From Rotaria sp. Silwood1 (taxonomy: Eukaryota; Rotifera; Eurotatoria; Philodinida; Philodinidae), in contig CAJNOP010000108.1 of assembly GCA_905250075.1 (NCBI GenBank), positions 186,001 through 250,000 of the forward strand: a DNA stretch of 64,000 bases, in the 5' to 3' direction. Under the pieces are notes generated by a model, which saw only the letters and a list, made by a program, of their open reading frames with translations, did no database searches and was not told the origin of the DNA. Of this stretch, positions 10,913 through 24,171 are shown piece by piece. Every line of letters starts with the position of its first letter. Within the stretch, counting starts at the first letter, position 1. A program made the translations under genes and the position numbers.

Positions 10913-12465
10913 GAAATATCAATTATAATGTTATAACAAACTCACACACTTTAATATTTTTTCCTTGCTTAAATAGAAAAATGAAAGAAATTGCAATAAG
11001 AAAGCATTAAATAACAATCTCTTATATTGTTTGATTAAGTATTTCATTGTACATATTGCGTATTGGATAACATGATTTTAACTGAATATTTAATTCAATC
11101 ATTACTTCCTATGCTTAGAGACTAGTATTTTGATATTATATAATCAAGTTTTTAGGTATCTCTGCAGATTTTCTACTATGAAAAAAAAACAAGGAATGAA
11201 ATTCAGGTATGTTCTAAAACTAAGAGACTAAAGCTGTATAGGATGCAAGGAGTAAATCTTTGAGATCAATTTCATTTTTGTCAATATACAAAACGAAGGT
11301 GGGCTTTTTTTTTATTATCATTAAGGAATAATGGTTGAGTTACTCGTCCAGCACGTATTTATATGTATAGTACGACGAAACAGAGAATGATACACTCATT
11401 CGAACACAAAAAATTGAAATCAAGACTGAAAATCATAGAAGTGATTTTCCATTCAATGTAACTTTTTGATAATAATTTTTGCTCAATAGCCGACATTTTT
11501 TATTGAACTGACATAATACAACAGCATGTTCGCCAAAGCAAATATTCAGTAGATTCCATAATCTTTACGTATCTACTCTTTGAGCACAGTTTCATCCTTT
11601 ATTAATTTTCTTTACCTTAAGTTCTTTTCGTTATTCTTCAACTTGGCATAAAATAGCTATTGAATGACCTTGGAAAATTTATTAATAGCTGTTTGACTTG
11701 GATTATTCGTCCGATAACACTCTGACTACGTTATTACTTACACCTACTCCTATGGTTAGCTAATGTGTATGGTAAACTCAAGCAATTGGAAGCAAGAACT
11801 TTGCATCAGGCTGATCTTCTACCTAGAGCTGCAGCTAGCGTTTATTGCAGGGAAAATATCCGGCTACTGAATCTGCCGTTGGACAGCATTCAATACCGCA
11901 CGATTATCGGAGGTTACGGGGTATTATACTGTTATTCTTGAATAATCTCAAAGTATCCTAAGAAGTTTTTGCTCTACAATCGAATGAATTGAAAGTTCAA
12001 TTTGAATAAGAGAGTGATGTTAATAGTCGCATTTATAGAAACAAAACTTGATGCATATAATACTACTGTTATTCTGTAGCTATTCTTTACAAAATAGAAT
12101 CATTCACAAAATTTGTATGCACATATCATTCATTGTATTCGCATATATTCTATTTAATTGTTTTTCGAAAAGATCAATTTTTTTTCTATGATCATAGAAT
12201 AAAAAATTTCTTATTAACCAATAATAAAAGAGATTCTGCTAAATTGATTAGCATATTCATTTTATTCAATATTAGGAATAAAATAAACATTTAAATTAAT
12301 AAGAAATATGAATAAATTAAAGTAGACAAAAAATAATGAGATCTTTCACGACTGTAATTTGATTCATGATCGAAGATCGAACAAAAAAATGCTTCAATCG
12401 CAGATACTTGTTTCACATTTGCATAAGAAAGACTACGGTAATTTTACAGCACATTACATTAAATT
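10913..12465. other. Intergenic region between NME5 and the convertase 3' ends
   Basis: The flanking genes converge on this region, so both 3' UTRs end here. The only oddity is a less AT-rich patch at about 11726-11941 that carries a 71-codon open frame without ATG on the plus strand. Otherwise nothing is seen. Confidence 0.5.
11726..11941 (+). pseudogene. Possible decayed coding fragment, 71 codons
   Basis: This is an open frame from just after a TGA at 11723-11725 to a TGA at 11939-11941, with no methionine. It contains mixed-composition peptide such as KQLEARTLHQADLLPRAA and is richer in G/C than its surroundings, as decayed exons or transposon fragments can be. No splice sites frame it clearly and I recognise no family. 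It could be chance. Confidence 0.25.
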
Positions 12466-15396
12466 TTAAAAACCAAACGTTCGACGAAATAATTCAAAAT
12501 ATGATTTATGTTGAGGAGCTTCATTTTCGTTTTGTTTTCGAAGTTGTCGTTGTTTAATTAAATTTTGATGATGACGTTTTTGCATAATATTTGGTGATTC
12601 ACGTGCAGCTGACTCACGTTTATAAATTAATTCAATTTCCCTTTGTGTTGGAATAAAAGCAAATTTATGCTCTCGTTTGATTGATCTAGCATGATTTTTA
12701 TCATTAAGATCATATGAACCATAGATACGTAAACCAAAATATTTTAATTCACCTGTATCTCCATAGTTCAAAGCTGATTGCATTGATTCCTCATTTGTCG
12801 GTTTACGAGTTTCGATACGTAATGTCCAACGACCAACTGGAGATTCACCCCAATGATGAACTGACATGAATGGAAAATATTCTACACCTCAAAATAGAAA
12901 AATAAAATATGAACATGATATAATTGTGATTTAATATATACTTTGATTCGTAGCATCTCTTGTACGATATGAAATCATTTCTGATGGTGTTTTACTTGGT
13001 GATATAAGTGTAATCTTAACGTCTCCACGACGATGAAAACTATATGAAAGATTAGCTACAACATGTTCAATACTTGATACGTTTACACATTCTTCAACAT
13101 TAATTGATACTTCAACAGTTGTACCAATACCTAAGTGACTGAAAAAGTAAAATAAAATAAAATAAACACTTGGAAATAAATTATCTTTTATTCATACCGA
13201 TGACCACCTTCATATTCATGATAGCATTCATATCTTGGTTGTACATTAGTCCAATTTTGTGCTAAAGATGTCATTTGTCCAACATCTAATACACCAAAAC
13301 CAAATCTATCACTAACATGGTAACCAGCTCCATTTATAATCCAATCATCAATTTCAGATAAACTGGGAATTCGAGCTGTTTGAGCAATAATATACATTAA
13401 ATCACGATAACCCAATTCAGGATTAGCTTCAAATACTAATGCAAATGCACCAGCTGCAACTGGTGCAGCACCGGATGTACCAAAAAAAGATGTTGTACAT
13501 TTTCCACCGACATCAGCTGCAACCACACCTATTGGCAAAGTGCTTTCACCCGGTGATCCTGAATGTTGACCACCAGTATAAGCAACAGCCATTGTTGATG
13601 GGCAAAATTCACTGAAACGTGTTGATTCACCCAAATGATTAATTGAACCAATTGATATAACATTTTGATGTGATACATAACCATCAGCACCACAGTCGTC
13701 CTCAGCTGCACCTCCATTACCTGATGCCCAAACAAATATCATACCTTTCCCATGACGTCCCTTGAAGTAGAACAATGATTCAATGAAATTTTCGAAAAAA
13801 AGAAAAATACTTACTTGTGTAACACCATAATCTAAAGCTGCATTAACCAAAGTACCAGGTGCCTCCATTTTCGTTCCATCATCAGTTGGACTAAATAAAT
13901 TTAACTATTCTATTAATCAGTAAGTAGTACGAAATTTACCCCCATGAAGCACTTTTAATATGTACGTCAACATCAAATAATGATAAAGCACGTGCTTCAA
14001 GTAATGTTGTAACACGTCCATCAAGAACTCGAATACCTAAATTTAAATATAAAGACTTTATATTGATTCTCAAAATATACACGTGTTTAATTTTTTCTAA
14101 CCAGCAATATATGCATTGAAGGCAACACCAACTCCACATATTTCATTATTGGCTTTACCGCATGCTGCTCCAGCACATCGAGTACCATGACTAAAATAAA
14201 GGATAAAAACATCATAGTGTACACATACAAAAAACAAAATAAAGCTCAAGCCAATTCAGCATATGATAAGAGCATTAATAAATATGTCAGAATAGTTAGA
14301 ATAATTCATTAAAAGTCATTTTTAGTTTAGCATATTTCTCTTACTTATTCTGACTATCATATGTTCGTGGAAGTGGATCATGTTTCCTGTCTGTAAGATC
14401 ATTCAAATCATAACTGAACTGAGGTTGCTATTCGTACAGAAAAAATAAATAAATACTCAATTCATTCTTTGATGCTTTTTTTTGTCTTGCTTTCAATCAT
14501 ATCATAAAACGTATCAAAAGCTTTCCTTTTTTTTTGCATTCGCCTAAAAATTAGTTTTAAATAGAAACTTACATAGTGATCAACTAATTCTGGATGTGGA
14601 TGATCGAGACCATCATCTACAATACAAATTGTTACATCTTTACCAGAATATCCAGCCAGCCAAGCTGGTGCAACATTAATATCATGATTAGCTGGTGTAT
14701 TGAATTGACCTTTATTTTCCTAAATCAATCATTTCTATTAATTATTTTTGTTATAATAAATCACTTACTAAATACCATTGTTTACTATATAATACATCAT
14801 CAAATGACATTTCTAATTTAAAATTTTCTATTTTATTAATATTATTTGATTCTTGACGTTCTTTCAAAAAGTCTATCAATTCATTATCATCTATGAATTC
14901 ACGTTTTTGTCTTTCTAATGATTCACCAATGGTTATGTATGCGATCTAATATACATATTAAATATTTATCAATATCTATTATTAATTTAATATATTAGTA
15001 GTTTACTCGTTCATCTCGTTTTAAATCTTCGATTGTTTCATCAATTGAACGTTTAGATCGATGATTACGGTGTCGTCGAATATGAAAATGATATAAATCA
15101 ACACCTTCCATCTATTAAACATAGAAAATAAAAATAAGTCTTTTTTTTGTTTTTCTTTATTGTCATTTTCATTGACTTACATGTCCAGCATTAAGAATAT
15201 CCCTTTCTTCAGCAATAAGATCAGCTATAAGATAATCACGATTGTTACCTGTTAAACGAATACCAATATCAATCGTTTCTTCTTCATCACGATTATCAAC
15301 TGTTTCTTCAGTTGCATTCACTTTGAAAATATATACCAATAAAAGAAGAATAAATAATAATCGAAAAATTTTTCTTTCAAATATATTTATCAACAT
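12466..15396 (-). CDS. Furin/kexin-type proprotein convertase (PCSK family)
   Basis: A secretory-pathway subtilase that cleaves precursors after dibasic sites, 723 residues in eleven exons: 15181-15396, 15007-15111, 14769-14945, 14573-14719, 14345-14427, 14102-14190, 13940-14036, 13815-13890, 13198-13760, 12942-13138, 12466-12887. Residues 1-29 are a signal peptide. The pro-region ends at RSKR (about 90-93), a classical autocleavage site, but is shorter than usual. The catalytic triad is present: Asp in IVDDGLDH (~201), His in NHGTRCAG (~244), Ser in FFGTSGAAP (~426). The oxyanion Asn is in WASGNGG (~345), so it is not PC2, which has Asp there. A P domain with RRGD follows at about 510-650. 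The tail is basic, with RSIKR and no cysteine-rich or membrane segment. The exact PCSK subtype is unresolved. Confidence 0.94.
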
Positions 15397-17837
15397 CTAG
15401 AATAAAATATAATAGAAATTAATTATTATTCGTTTATTTTTAAGTAAAGATTTACGAAAAAATACATTCGCCTTGAATCTTTTTCAATAATTGATATATA
15501 AAATTAGACATAAACTGAATTAGTAAATATTGATTTATATCTAACGGAAATGTATTCAATCAAGATAAATAATAATAAAGAAAAATTTTAAAAATATTTC
15601 AATATTTACGATATCAATATATTAATATCTTATTTTAGGTAATTAAATATCCAATATCAATACATAGAATTAAGGATACTAATGATTCTATTAAAACAAA
15701 GTTGCATTGAAGATCAATATAAGAAAACATATTGTGAATATTTTCTTGATCAATTGTACCGTATAGAGCAGATATATTCCACTCATGTTAACACAACGAA
15801 TAATGAATCATATTTATTTTCAAGATAAAAATCTTAAGTTCCAGATAAGGTCATCAATTGATAATTGACTAATATTAAAAAGAAACAAGTTAGAAATATT
15901 TAATCAACTTGCTGAATAATATCAAAATGTTCCATCAAACAAAACATCACAATCTTAATAAACCATATTAAATTTCTCACGTAGTACATGTATCATTTGC
16001 TTAGCAGTCAACCAAATCTCATTAGAAAAGGTCAATAATGCAATTCACAGCTTTCATATTCGACATAAAATCCATTAATCTATTAAATAAAAAAAAAAAA
16101 GATGATCCAAAAGTAAGGGAACACAGCATTTTTTTTTATTTCTTCTGTATACATGGTCAGTCAGACCTCATATTTATATTTATACTACATATATTTGTTG
16201 ATACTAATCAAAAATAAAGCATATGATTGGTCGTAGAGTGCAACAATTGATTCAAAAGCTTACAAATATGTTTTACTGTTCGTTTGTGACTGTATGAGAA
16301 ACTTGATATTTTTCGAAGTGATTTTTCTGATCTGTACAATGAATTCTATTTAATTAATTTTGATCTGTTTTATGCTAAATGAGCACACAAAACTATGGGA
16401 CTTGAAAACTGTCAAGCTTTCTTGTACAATCACAGACAAACAGTAAGATGTCTTGGTACGCTCTTAAGCAAATTACCACATTCAAAGACTGAGTATATGC
16501 TACATCTTTTACTAATATCAGCTAGTAGATATATGATGTAAATATTAACGGTCACTAATCATGCACAAAGAAGATATTGAAAAATATTGTGTGTTACCTT
16601 ACTTTTCGATCATTCTATATATGATTTAAAACATATTTCAATAAAATAATTCATAATGTTTACATACTTGTTATTATTTACATAAGGAAAACAATATTTT
16701 CATCCATAACAATCGATCAAATGATCTATCAATATTAACCAATGTTGATTGCACAATCATTTTTATATTCTAATGATAAGTGGAATAGATTAATTCATCA
16801 AGGTCATTTACAATAATATACATTCACATCGATCTTATTTTGGCATATGATCATATTAATGTGGATCATTTTATAGTAGATTAATTATATCTTACAAAAC
16901 AAAATAAACTATTTCTTTTGCAAAAGGATTATTCTTATGACTACAATCATGTTCTTTTTTCAGCGCAGTTTCAACTTCATTAACAATGAATATTACTACA
17001 ATCATGTATTAACTTGTTTCTATTAAAAGAAAATTGTCTATTACTTACTTCTTCGATTATTGTATCACGAGGTATATCGTTCGTTCTGTCAGCATAATAA
17101 GCCCCTCTTTTATGCTCAAGCAAACAAAAAACAAGAAACAATCATAAAGCAAATAAAATAATTTTTCATACCTTACCAAAAAGTTATGATGGTGGGAATG
17201 AATTGCTTTAACGTTTATATTTGCTTACCTCTCATCAAAGCAAAAATACTTCTAACGGATAAATTGTTTCAAGTATTACGTCTAAATGGTTTAATCCTCT
17301 ACGTGATGGAGACCAAAAAAATGAGTTATTTATGTGATACATACATACAATATTATTTCTATTCAGTCATTTAAAAGTATCATTACAGTTCGTAGAACGA
17401 AAAAATAAGTTGCATCTACGATTTCAACGGTACAAATATGAGAAAAAGAACGTGAGGGTGGAAAAGCGTAGGTAGTTCTAATTACATGCAAGCAAAAAGT
17501 TAGTGTATAAAAAAAAGTTTGGTATTGAAGAACGATAAAAATATTTATACCTATCAATCGATATAAAAAAAAAAAAATATCCAATACATTACTTAATGAT
17601 AGTAGCGACATCAACATTTATATGCAAAATAAAAATTAAAAAAAAAAAGTTTTCATAATAATAAATGAAGAATTTTGTTTGAAGAATATTAGTTATTCAA
17701 AAAGAAAAGATATTGTTCTTTGATTTGAGAAACGCGCACATTTAAACAATAGCAAAATTTTCAGTGGTTATATTCAGTCGATTTGTTCTATGATTTCCAA
17801 AGGATGATATATTTCAGATAAAGATAATAGAATCATT
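15397..17837. other. Intergenic region with one TIR element
   Basis: AT-rich spacer between the divergent convertase and HAUS3 starts. It contains the inverted-repeat element at 16101-16615. No other gene is supported. Confidence 0.55.
16101..16615. mobile_element. Non-autonomous mariner/Tc1-type TIR element (MITE), ~515 bp
   Basis: The left end GATGATCCAAAAGTAAGGGA matches the reverse complement of the right end, GAATGATCGAAAAGTAAGGT. Pairing continues over about 35 bp (AACACA..., then a T-rich run). The interior has no transposase frame. The CCAAAAAGTA-like terminus is typical of mariner/Tc1 relatives. No clean TA target duplication could be assigned. Confidence 0.75.
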
Positions 17838-20800
17838 ATGTCAAATTTTGGTATTGCATTTCATAATCTATTGAAACAAATTCATTATCCAGGCATAAAT
17901 CAATATGAACCATATAATTTCGATTGGTTTGTTTATCAACCAGGTCTTGAACCATTTCTTACTTGGATTGTTAAGAATTTATCAGATGAAAATTTTTTAA
18001 CTGAAGATGAATTAACTAGGTTTGATCAAGAAACAAAAAAAACAAATGAATTCTTTGTAGATTTTCTTTTTATTTTCATAGATATGCTTTAATAAGTAAT
18101 GATGTAATTGAAAATAATGATGAACGTCAAAAACTTCTCGATATTCTTATTTCACTTGATAATGGGTAAATTGAAAAAAAACAAAATATTATTTTCAATA
18201 AATATATTTACTATTTTCTTTTGATTATAAAAATAAGAAAAATGATTATTCCATGGACGAATTATCAACGAAATTTAACTGAACAATATTCATGTATAAA
18301 ATCTCAAACACAAGCACTAAAATGTCAATTAAATTGGAAACAACAACAATATAAAACTTTATTAATGAAAGGTCCTAAAGCAAAAGAAAAAATTCGTGAA
18401 ACACGTCGACAAATTGAACAATTATTACAATTAGTAAAGAAATAAACTGAAAATATTTCTCGAAAATTTTTTTATCTTATAAAATTTAGTCATCACCACA
18501 AAATCTTCTTCAAACAGCAACAAATATAAATAATTTTCAACAAAATGGAATGAATTTTATACATATGGAAAAAAATTATTTATCTGTTCTACAAAATATT
18601 TGGGTATAAAAAAATTCAATTATAAAAAGAAAATTCTTTTTGCTTTCTTAGACTGATGAAATTACATTGGAACAAAATCCAAGCATTGATCTTATTACAC
18701 AATTAAATAATCGAACTATTAAGTATGTTTTGCAAGTCAATAAAAACTATTTCATATTACATCTTTTGATTATTTTCTTTATGTCTTGCATTCAACAAAT
18801 AAGAAAATTGTGAATCTAACAGATTCAACAAAGCTTTCAGATAACTCCAAACATGATATTCGATGAAATTATAAATAAATTTAAAACGTTATTCATTGAT
18901 AATAATAACTTTTGCATAACATGACTGTTAAATGGAAACATTAATCTTATCTGAGTGAATGATATACATGTATTAATCCGAGGGATACTTTTACAGTTAT
19001 AGTACGGTTTTTAAAATTTTTACCTAAAGATTATACTGATTAGTTTCTTCCATAAATAGCAACAAAAACAACGAGATCATCTCAAGTCTAATCAATATTG
19101 CTAAATATACGCTTCCGTGTTGCTGATGACGCTAGAATGAAACACAATAATGATGGTAAACATCATGACTGTGGAGAATTATACAAATGTTTTTTCTATC
19201 ACGTCATTACATATTCACCTTTTTCATACTTGATTTTTCTTTTCATGTAGTCAGTTACTTGGTCATATCTTTCATCATTATCTGTAGATGAATTTTCATT
19301 AAAAACGGTTTTTTTTTCCGTAAAACAATATTGTTTTCCAATTGTGTGACCTGTTCTCAAGTGCAGTAAATCACTGTATAATGATCGAACTGATTTTCTC
19401 TTCTATGCTTTATTATGAAAAAAAGCAGTTTGAAACAGGAAATATATACTGAAACGTCGAGATTTTATCAGTCGCTGGATCGGGTTCGTATATGAAATCA
19501 TAATTATTATCGGTAGATTTTATTCACAAGAGAAGAATGGGCTATTTCAAGACAGTCATTGTAGCTTTTCGCACATGAGATTTATGCAACATATACTTTT
19601 CTTTAATAAGGTACCCATCTGAACTGATACCAGCCGTTTGAGCTCATATTGGAACCAAACAATATTATTTTGTCAAGGTATCGAATTCACTTGAAAATTT
19701 AACATCTCAATAACAGAACAATATACAGGTGATTAGATCGATCTATGAGCAAAAATTCAGGAAAACGAGCATAACTCAAACCTAAAGTAGACGCACTCAT
19801 TTTAATTTGTGCCTGTCTGACTAAGAAGTCTTTGTAGACCTAATATACGTTCCAAACGGTGGGTATCAGTTCGGATAGTTCCCTTGTATTTTTTTAATAT
19901 CTAAATTAGGAACATCATTTAAGTTTATGCGTTAATTATCACTAGAACTCAATAAAGCTAAGAAAAGACGAGAAAAATTCGAATGCATGATCCTTTTTTC
20001 ATTGTACTATGACAATTATTGATAGAGCCATTCGAAGTTTCTATCTTAACATGAAAGCAATGGTTGTTTGTGTGAGAGTATATTCCTGTGAGATATATAT
20101 ACAAAATAAACAATATTAAAAAGATTTTATAATTGTTATTATTATTTTGTCTTTTTTTTTTTTCTTCTGAAGACTTGTTCAATTAGAAGTCGAATCAGCT
20201 TTAGCCAATGTTGAATTTGATACACTGAAATCTCAATTACAATTATGTATACAATTAAAAAAATATTTTGATTCAACACCAATTGATGATCTTAAGTAAA
20301 CATTTTAATAATTTATTTTCTCATTAAAAAGAAAAGAATTTCTTTCAAAGAAAATTAGCAGATCGTCTCAGCTCTAAATCTATTGTTCATCAACAACAAC
20401 GTACACAATATGAAACTCAATTATTGAATACATATATATCACGTCATGAACATTTACTTGAAACAATTTATTTAAATATTCTTGAAAAACAATATGGAAA
20501 TGATAATCGTCTAGCTTTAAAACAACAAATTATACTTGATAGTCTTAATCAACATATGAATTTTTCTAAATTAATTGATGGTTTACTTGAACATAGATTA
20601 TCTCTTATTGATCAAACAACAGAACATATGAATAAAATTATTAATTATATTAAAATGATAATTGAAAATTCGAAATCAAATATTTCAACGATTGATATGA
20701 AACAACTAAAACAAGATATAAATATTGACATAAATATTAAAAATTTAATTGAACGAGTTAAACAAATTGAAAATGATTTTTCGAAAAAGTAAAAAAAACA

Positions 20801-21001
20801 AAAAAAAAAAAGAATATTTCATTTTTATTTATTTATTTATTTTTTTTTAGTAATTCAATTGTTAACTCATTTCTTGATTATATGAATCGACAAAATGAAG
20901 ATTTTCGACCAAAAGCAAATGATTTATCAATTGAACTTGATAATCTTATTCAAACTAGAACAAATGAATGGAACAATCTTATTACAACAATTAACAACTG
21001 A
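17838..21001 (+). CDS. HAUS3: HAUS augmin-like complex subunit 3
   Basis: A 452-residue coiled-coil subunit of augmin, which recruits gamma-tubulin to spindle microtubules for branching nucleation. Eight exons close in frame: 17838-18019, 18082-18165, 18238-18433, 18490-18603, 18652-18722, 20173-20295, 20351-20788, 20851-21001. The N-terminus is diagnostic. The pattern YPGINQYEPYNFDWF, then FLTWIVKNLSDENFLTEDEL, matches the HAUS3 N-terminal domain (GYP...FDWLF...FLKWFC...N.LSE.EL). The rest is Gln/Lys/Leu-rich helix (for example KAKEKIRETRRQIEQLL), as expected. It is shorter than human HAUS3 (603). Intron 5 is 1450 bp and hosts a TIR element, while the others are 50-75 bp. The middle exons are weakly conserved, so small boundary errors are possible. 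Confidence 0.85.
19608..19885. mobile_element. 278-bp TIR element (MITE) in HAUS3 intron 5
   Basis: The left end at 19608-19640 and right end at 19853-19885 are inverted repeats of 33 bp sharing GAACTGATACC and CCGTTTG and an AAGG...CCTT terminus, with most differences near the outer third. The interior is non-coding. No target duplication is obvious. The length and structure fit a miniature inverted-repeat transposon. Confidence 0.85.
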
Positions 21002-23067
21002 AATTTTTTTTTTTTTTTTGATAAAATAAAACAATCTTATTCTAATACCAAATTATATTATGTCATATTAAAATCTTTACTCTTTGATCTAAACAAAGAT
21101 ATTTTGTATTTATCTGTATAGTTGAAAAGAGCATAATTATAGATAATGAAATAAGGATTCAGAATTATGTCAAACAGAAATAGATTTTCATCATGTTTAA
21201 GATGTTGTCCTTTGCTTTTTTTTATGATGCATATAAAAAGATAATTATGAGATATGATGTAAAATAATTTAAGAACATTTCAATTAGATATATATTAGAA
21301 TGTAAATTACATAAAAACAAAAGTTTTTCTTTTTCTAATTTTAGTTCATTCAACAAGAATAAATAAATTTATCGGTCAAAAGATAAAATTTCTTAATGAT
21401 AATTTAATTTAAAATTATTATTATTTTAATGTTTGGTGACTAAATAACAAGAGAACGTCTCCTAGTGTTAAATTGCTTTTGAGTCGAGACTATGTGTATC
21501 ATGTAGGTTCTAATATATTATGAATATTCTAAAAAAAAGGAGTTCGGAATAATAGATTATTATTGTTGAGACATGGTATTTTTTAGCAGAATACTCTGTT
21601 TTTTTTCCAGAAACATGAAAACTGAGTTTCGAATTTGACTTGAGACTTTGCAAAAAGACAGGTTTTAAGAAAAATCAGTTATTCTGAAAGTTTCAGATTT
21701 TTCTGTTATGCCTATTCTGAAAGAAGGACGTCGGAATTCACCAAAATATATGAGGAGGGTGAGAAAACATGTTCTTATCATGACCGTATTTTATAATTTT
21801 CAGCTTTATATCAAGATGCTTTCGGCAGGTATTCATCAAACAAAGGCTACAAAAAGTTCATTTGACAATTTTTTTTTATTAGAGCGTTTCAGGCTTCAGT
21901 GTAGCAGATACTCTTATTTCCATTCTTACTTTTTATCCGAAAAAAAATCATGACAATTTCAGTATCTCGAAAAGTTCTCAAAATATAACCATCTATGTAT
22001 AACAGTACTTTTATATAATAATGAAATCGTTGTTCTAACTACGAGCGGTCTCATGCATTGCGACTGTATATGTTATTTCAAATAAAAAAAAAACAAACAA
22101 TTAACTCAAACGAAGTTTCTTCGAGGACTCTCGAGTGTGCAATCAGAAAAGTATCAGTAGAAAAAAAAAACGTCGCATTTTCTGAAAGAAACAGAAACAT
22201 ATGATTGAAGCAAAAGATGACGGAAATCATCGAAAATTTCCGATTAATATCAAAGGCACATAATCACCATGTAAGATTATTTCACAAAGCGAAAATAGAT
22301 TGTAGATCTAGCTGTTAACAGACCAAAAAAAAAAGATCAGTATATATTTTGGCAAAAATATAATAATATTTTGTTTTTTAAACAAAGCTATATCTATAAT
22401 GTCGTCAATGATTAATTAATGTAAAAGCCGATGGTGACAATCGTCAGTTGTTAAAACCATAAAGAAATCTCATCTAATTTTTGTTCTAATGTAGTCTTTT
22501 TTTTAAAGTTTTCTATGCTTTTTTTAATTTAAGTTCTATTTTTTTTAAACACAAATTATTTATTTTATTTCGAAAATAATCATCGCGTTAGTCCTGAAAC
22601 TTTATTCTTCTTTTCCTTTTATTTAACATCACTTTTATCTTCATATTTAAATATTCATATTTTATAGACAGGTTCAGATTAAATTCAAGAAAAACAAAAT
22701 AGCTAGAAGAATTCAGAACTCATTATCAATAAAATGATTCAATACAAGATCATTCACTTTAACTAATAGAATGTTATATATGTCGATAGTTTTTTTTTTT
22801 CCAAATAAAAGTTGTCGTGGTTTGCAGTATTGATAATTCAAATAAATATTAATCATCGGAAATGTAACGTTGAATCTAATGAATATAACACAATAAACTT
22901 TGATCAAAATAATCTTCGCTGCAGTTAGCATAATATTAAATTTGACATAAAATTTTCTTTTTATCTAATTATTCATTTGATGGAAAAGAGTTTAAATAAA
23001 ATCAATAGAAAAATGAAATAAAACAAGTTGACATACGAATTTTAATAGAATCCTATACAAATATCAT
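21002..23067. other. Intergenic region between HAUS3 and the GPCR
   Basis: The flanking genes converge. The region carries a diverged partial copy of a dispersed repeat at about 21450-21700. Otherwise it is AT-rich with stops in all frames. Confidence 0.55.
21450..21700 (+). repeat. Diverged partial copy of the element at 31632-32010
   Basis: The order of matching words is conserved. GAGTCGAGACTATGTGTATC corresponds to GATTCGAGACTACATGCATT, then ATGAATATTCTA to ATGAATATTTTA, then TTATTATTGT, then GACTTGAGACTTTGC to GACTTGAAGCCTTGC, then GACAGGTT to GGCAGGTT. The right inverted end is not found, so this copy is truncated or decayed. Confidence 0.6.
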
Positions 23068-24171
23068 TTATATTTCATACTGTGACTTGTCATCTGCCTT
23101 ATATTTTGACGAACTATGAGTTAAATTTTCTGAAAATTTTATATTCGTTTGTCGTTGTTGACGAAAAGGTAACAACTGAAATACAGCGTCAAGAAGTGTC
23201 TTTCGAAATGAGCGAGATGTTAATGTAGAAAGATAAAATGATTTAACATTAACAAGATAATAGATATTATTACTGACATACCAAATAAAATAATGCACAG
23301 TTTGTTGTTCACTAGTCTTTATATTATCTATAACAATCAAGTGATAGATATAAAAAATAATCCATTGTAATATTAAGAAACTTGTTGTAAAAACTTGAGT
23401 AAAAACCATTCGAATAAATGGATTTCGAGATCGATCTATATTGACACGATTTTGTAAACCCTAAAAATAACAAAAAAATTGTTCAAATGAAATAAAAGAT
23501 AATAGTAAGAGATTTACTGCACGATGGCGACTTAGTTGAACATTTCGATAAGTGAGCAATACAAATATTAACATCGCAAACGGTGTCATAACACCATGAC
23601 TAACAATATATAAAATAGCGTTGAAAACTCGATTTGTACATACACATCCCAAATTGGGGACAATATCATAATGGATAGGTGCATACAGTGAAGTAATGCC
23701 ACTGATAGTAATAGTAATAATAATCATCCATGGTACCATTTTTAAATGTCGAATATGTCTTATAGATGATGTCAAACTACATGTACAAGCAAAACGATCA
23801 ATAAGAGACAACGCTAACAAATTTATAGATAATTGGGGCAAAAAAACTAAACTAAAAACTTTCAATTTACATAAATGACGATTGGTTACTAAAGAAAGTA
23901 TATAACCAGTCGTAGAATTTAGATAGTTAGTTAAAAGATTAATAAAAAGATTAATAACATCAACTAATGAACCACAAAGTAAATAAATACAACAAGTATT
24001 AAATCGAAGTGATGGTTGAAGAAATGTAAATGCATTACCAATGAAACCAATTACACCAAAAATGATGAATATAAGTGGTAGATAAACAATGAATTTTTGT
24101 TTTATGAAATCAAGAATATAAGAAAGACCACTTGATGTACAATTTAAAGTTATAGTACTATTCCACGACAT
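23068..24171 (-). CDS. Class A (rhodopsin-type) G-protein-coupled receptor
   Basis: A 348-residue seven-pass receptor in two exons (23518-24171 and 23068-23460) split by a 57-bp intron. The extracellular N-terminus has NST and NCT glycosylation sequons. TM1 holds the family GN pair (GVIGFIGNAFTFL). TM3 is followed by DRF in place of the usual DRY (LIDRFACTC). A cysteine before TM3 (HLCKL) and one in extracellular loop 2 (LGCVC) can form the canonical disulfide. Seven hydrophobic segments can be counted and the tail is polar and Ser/Lys-rich. Small peptide-receptor-like GPCRs of this shape are heavily expanded in several spiralians. The ligand cannot be predicted. The start at 24171 gives MSWNST and no signal peptide. 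Confidence 0.88.

Noticed and set aside
23068..24171. Odorant- or opsin-type assignment for the GPCR
   Set aside because: No retinal-binding lysine context or other subtype signature is visible, so only class A membership is claimed.
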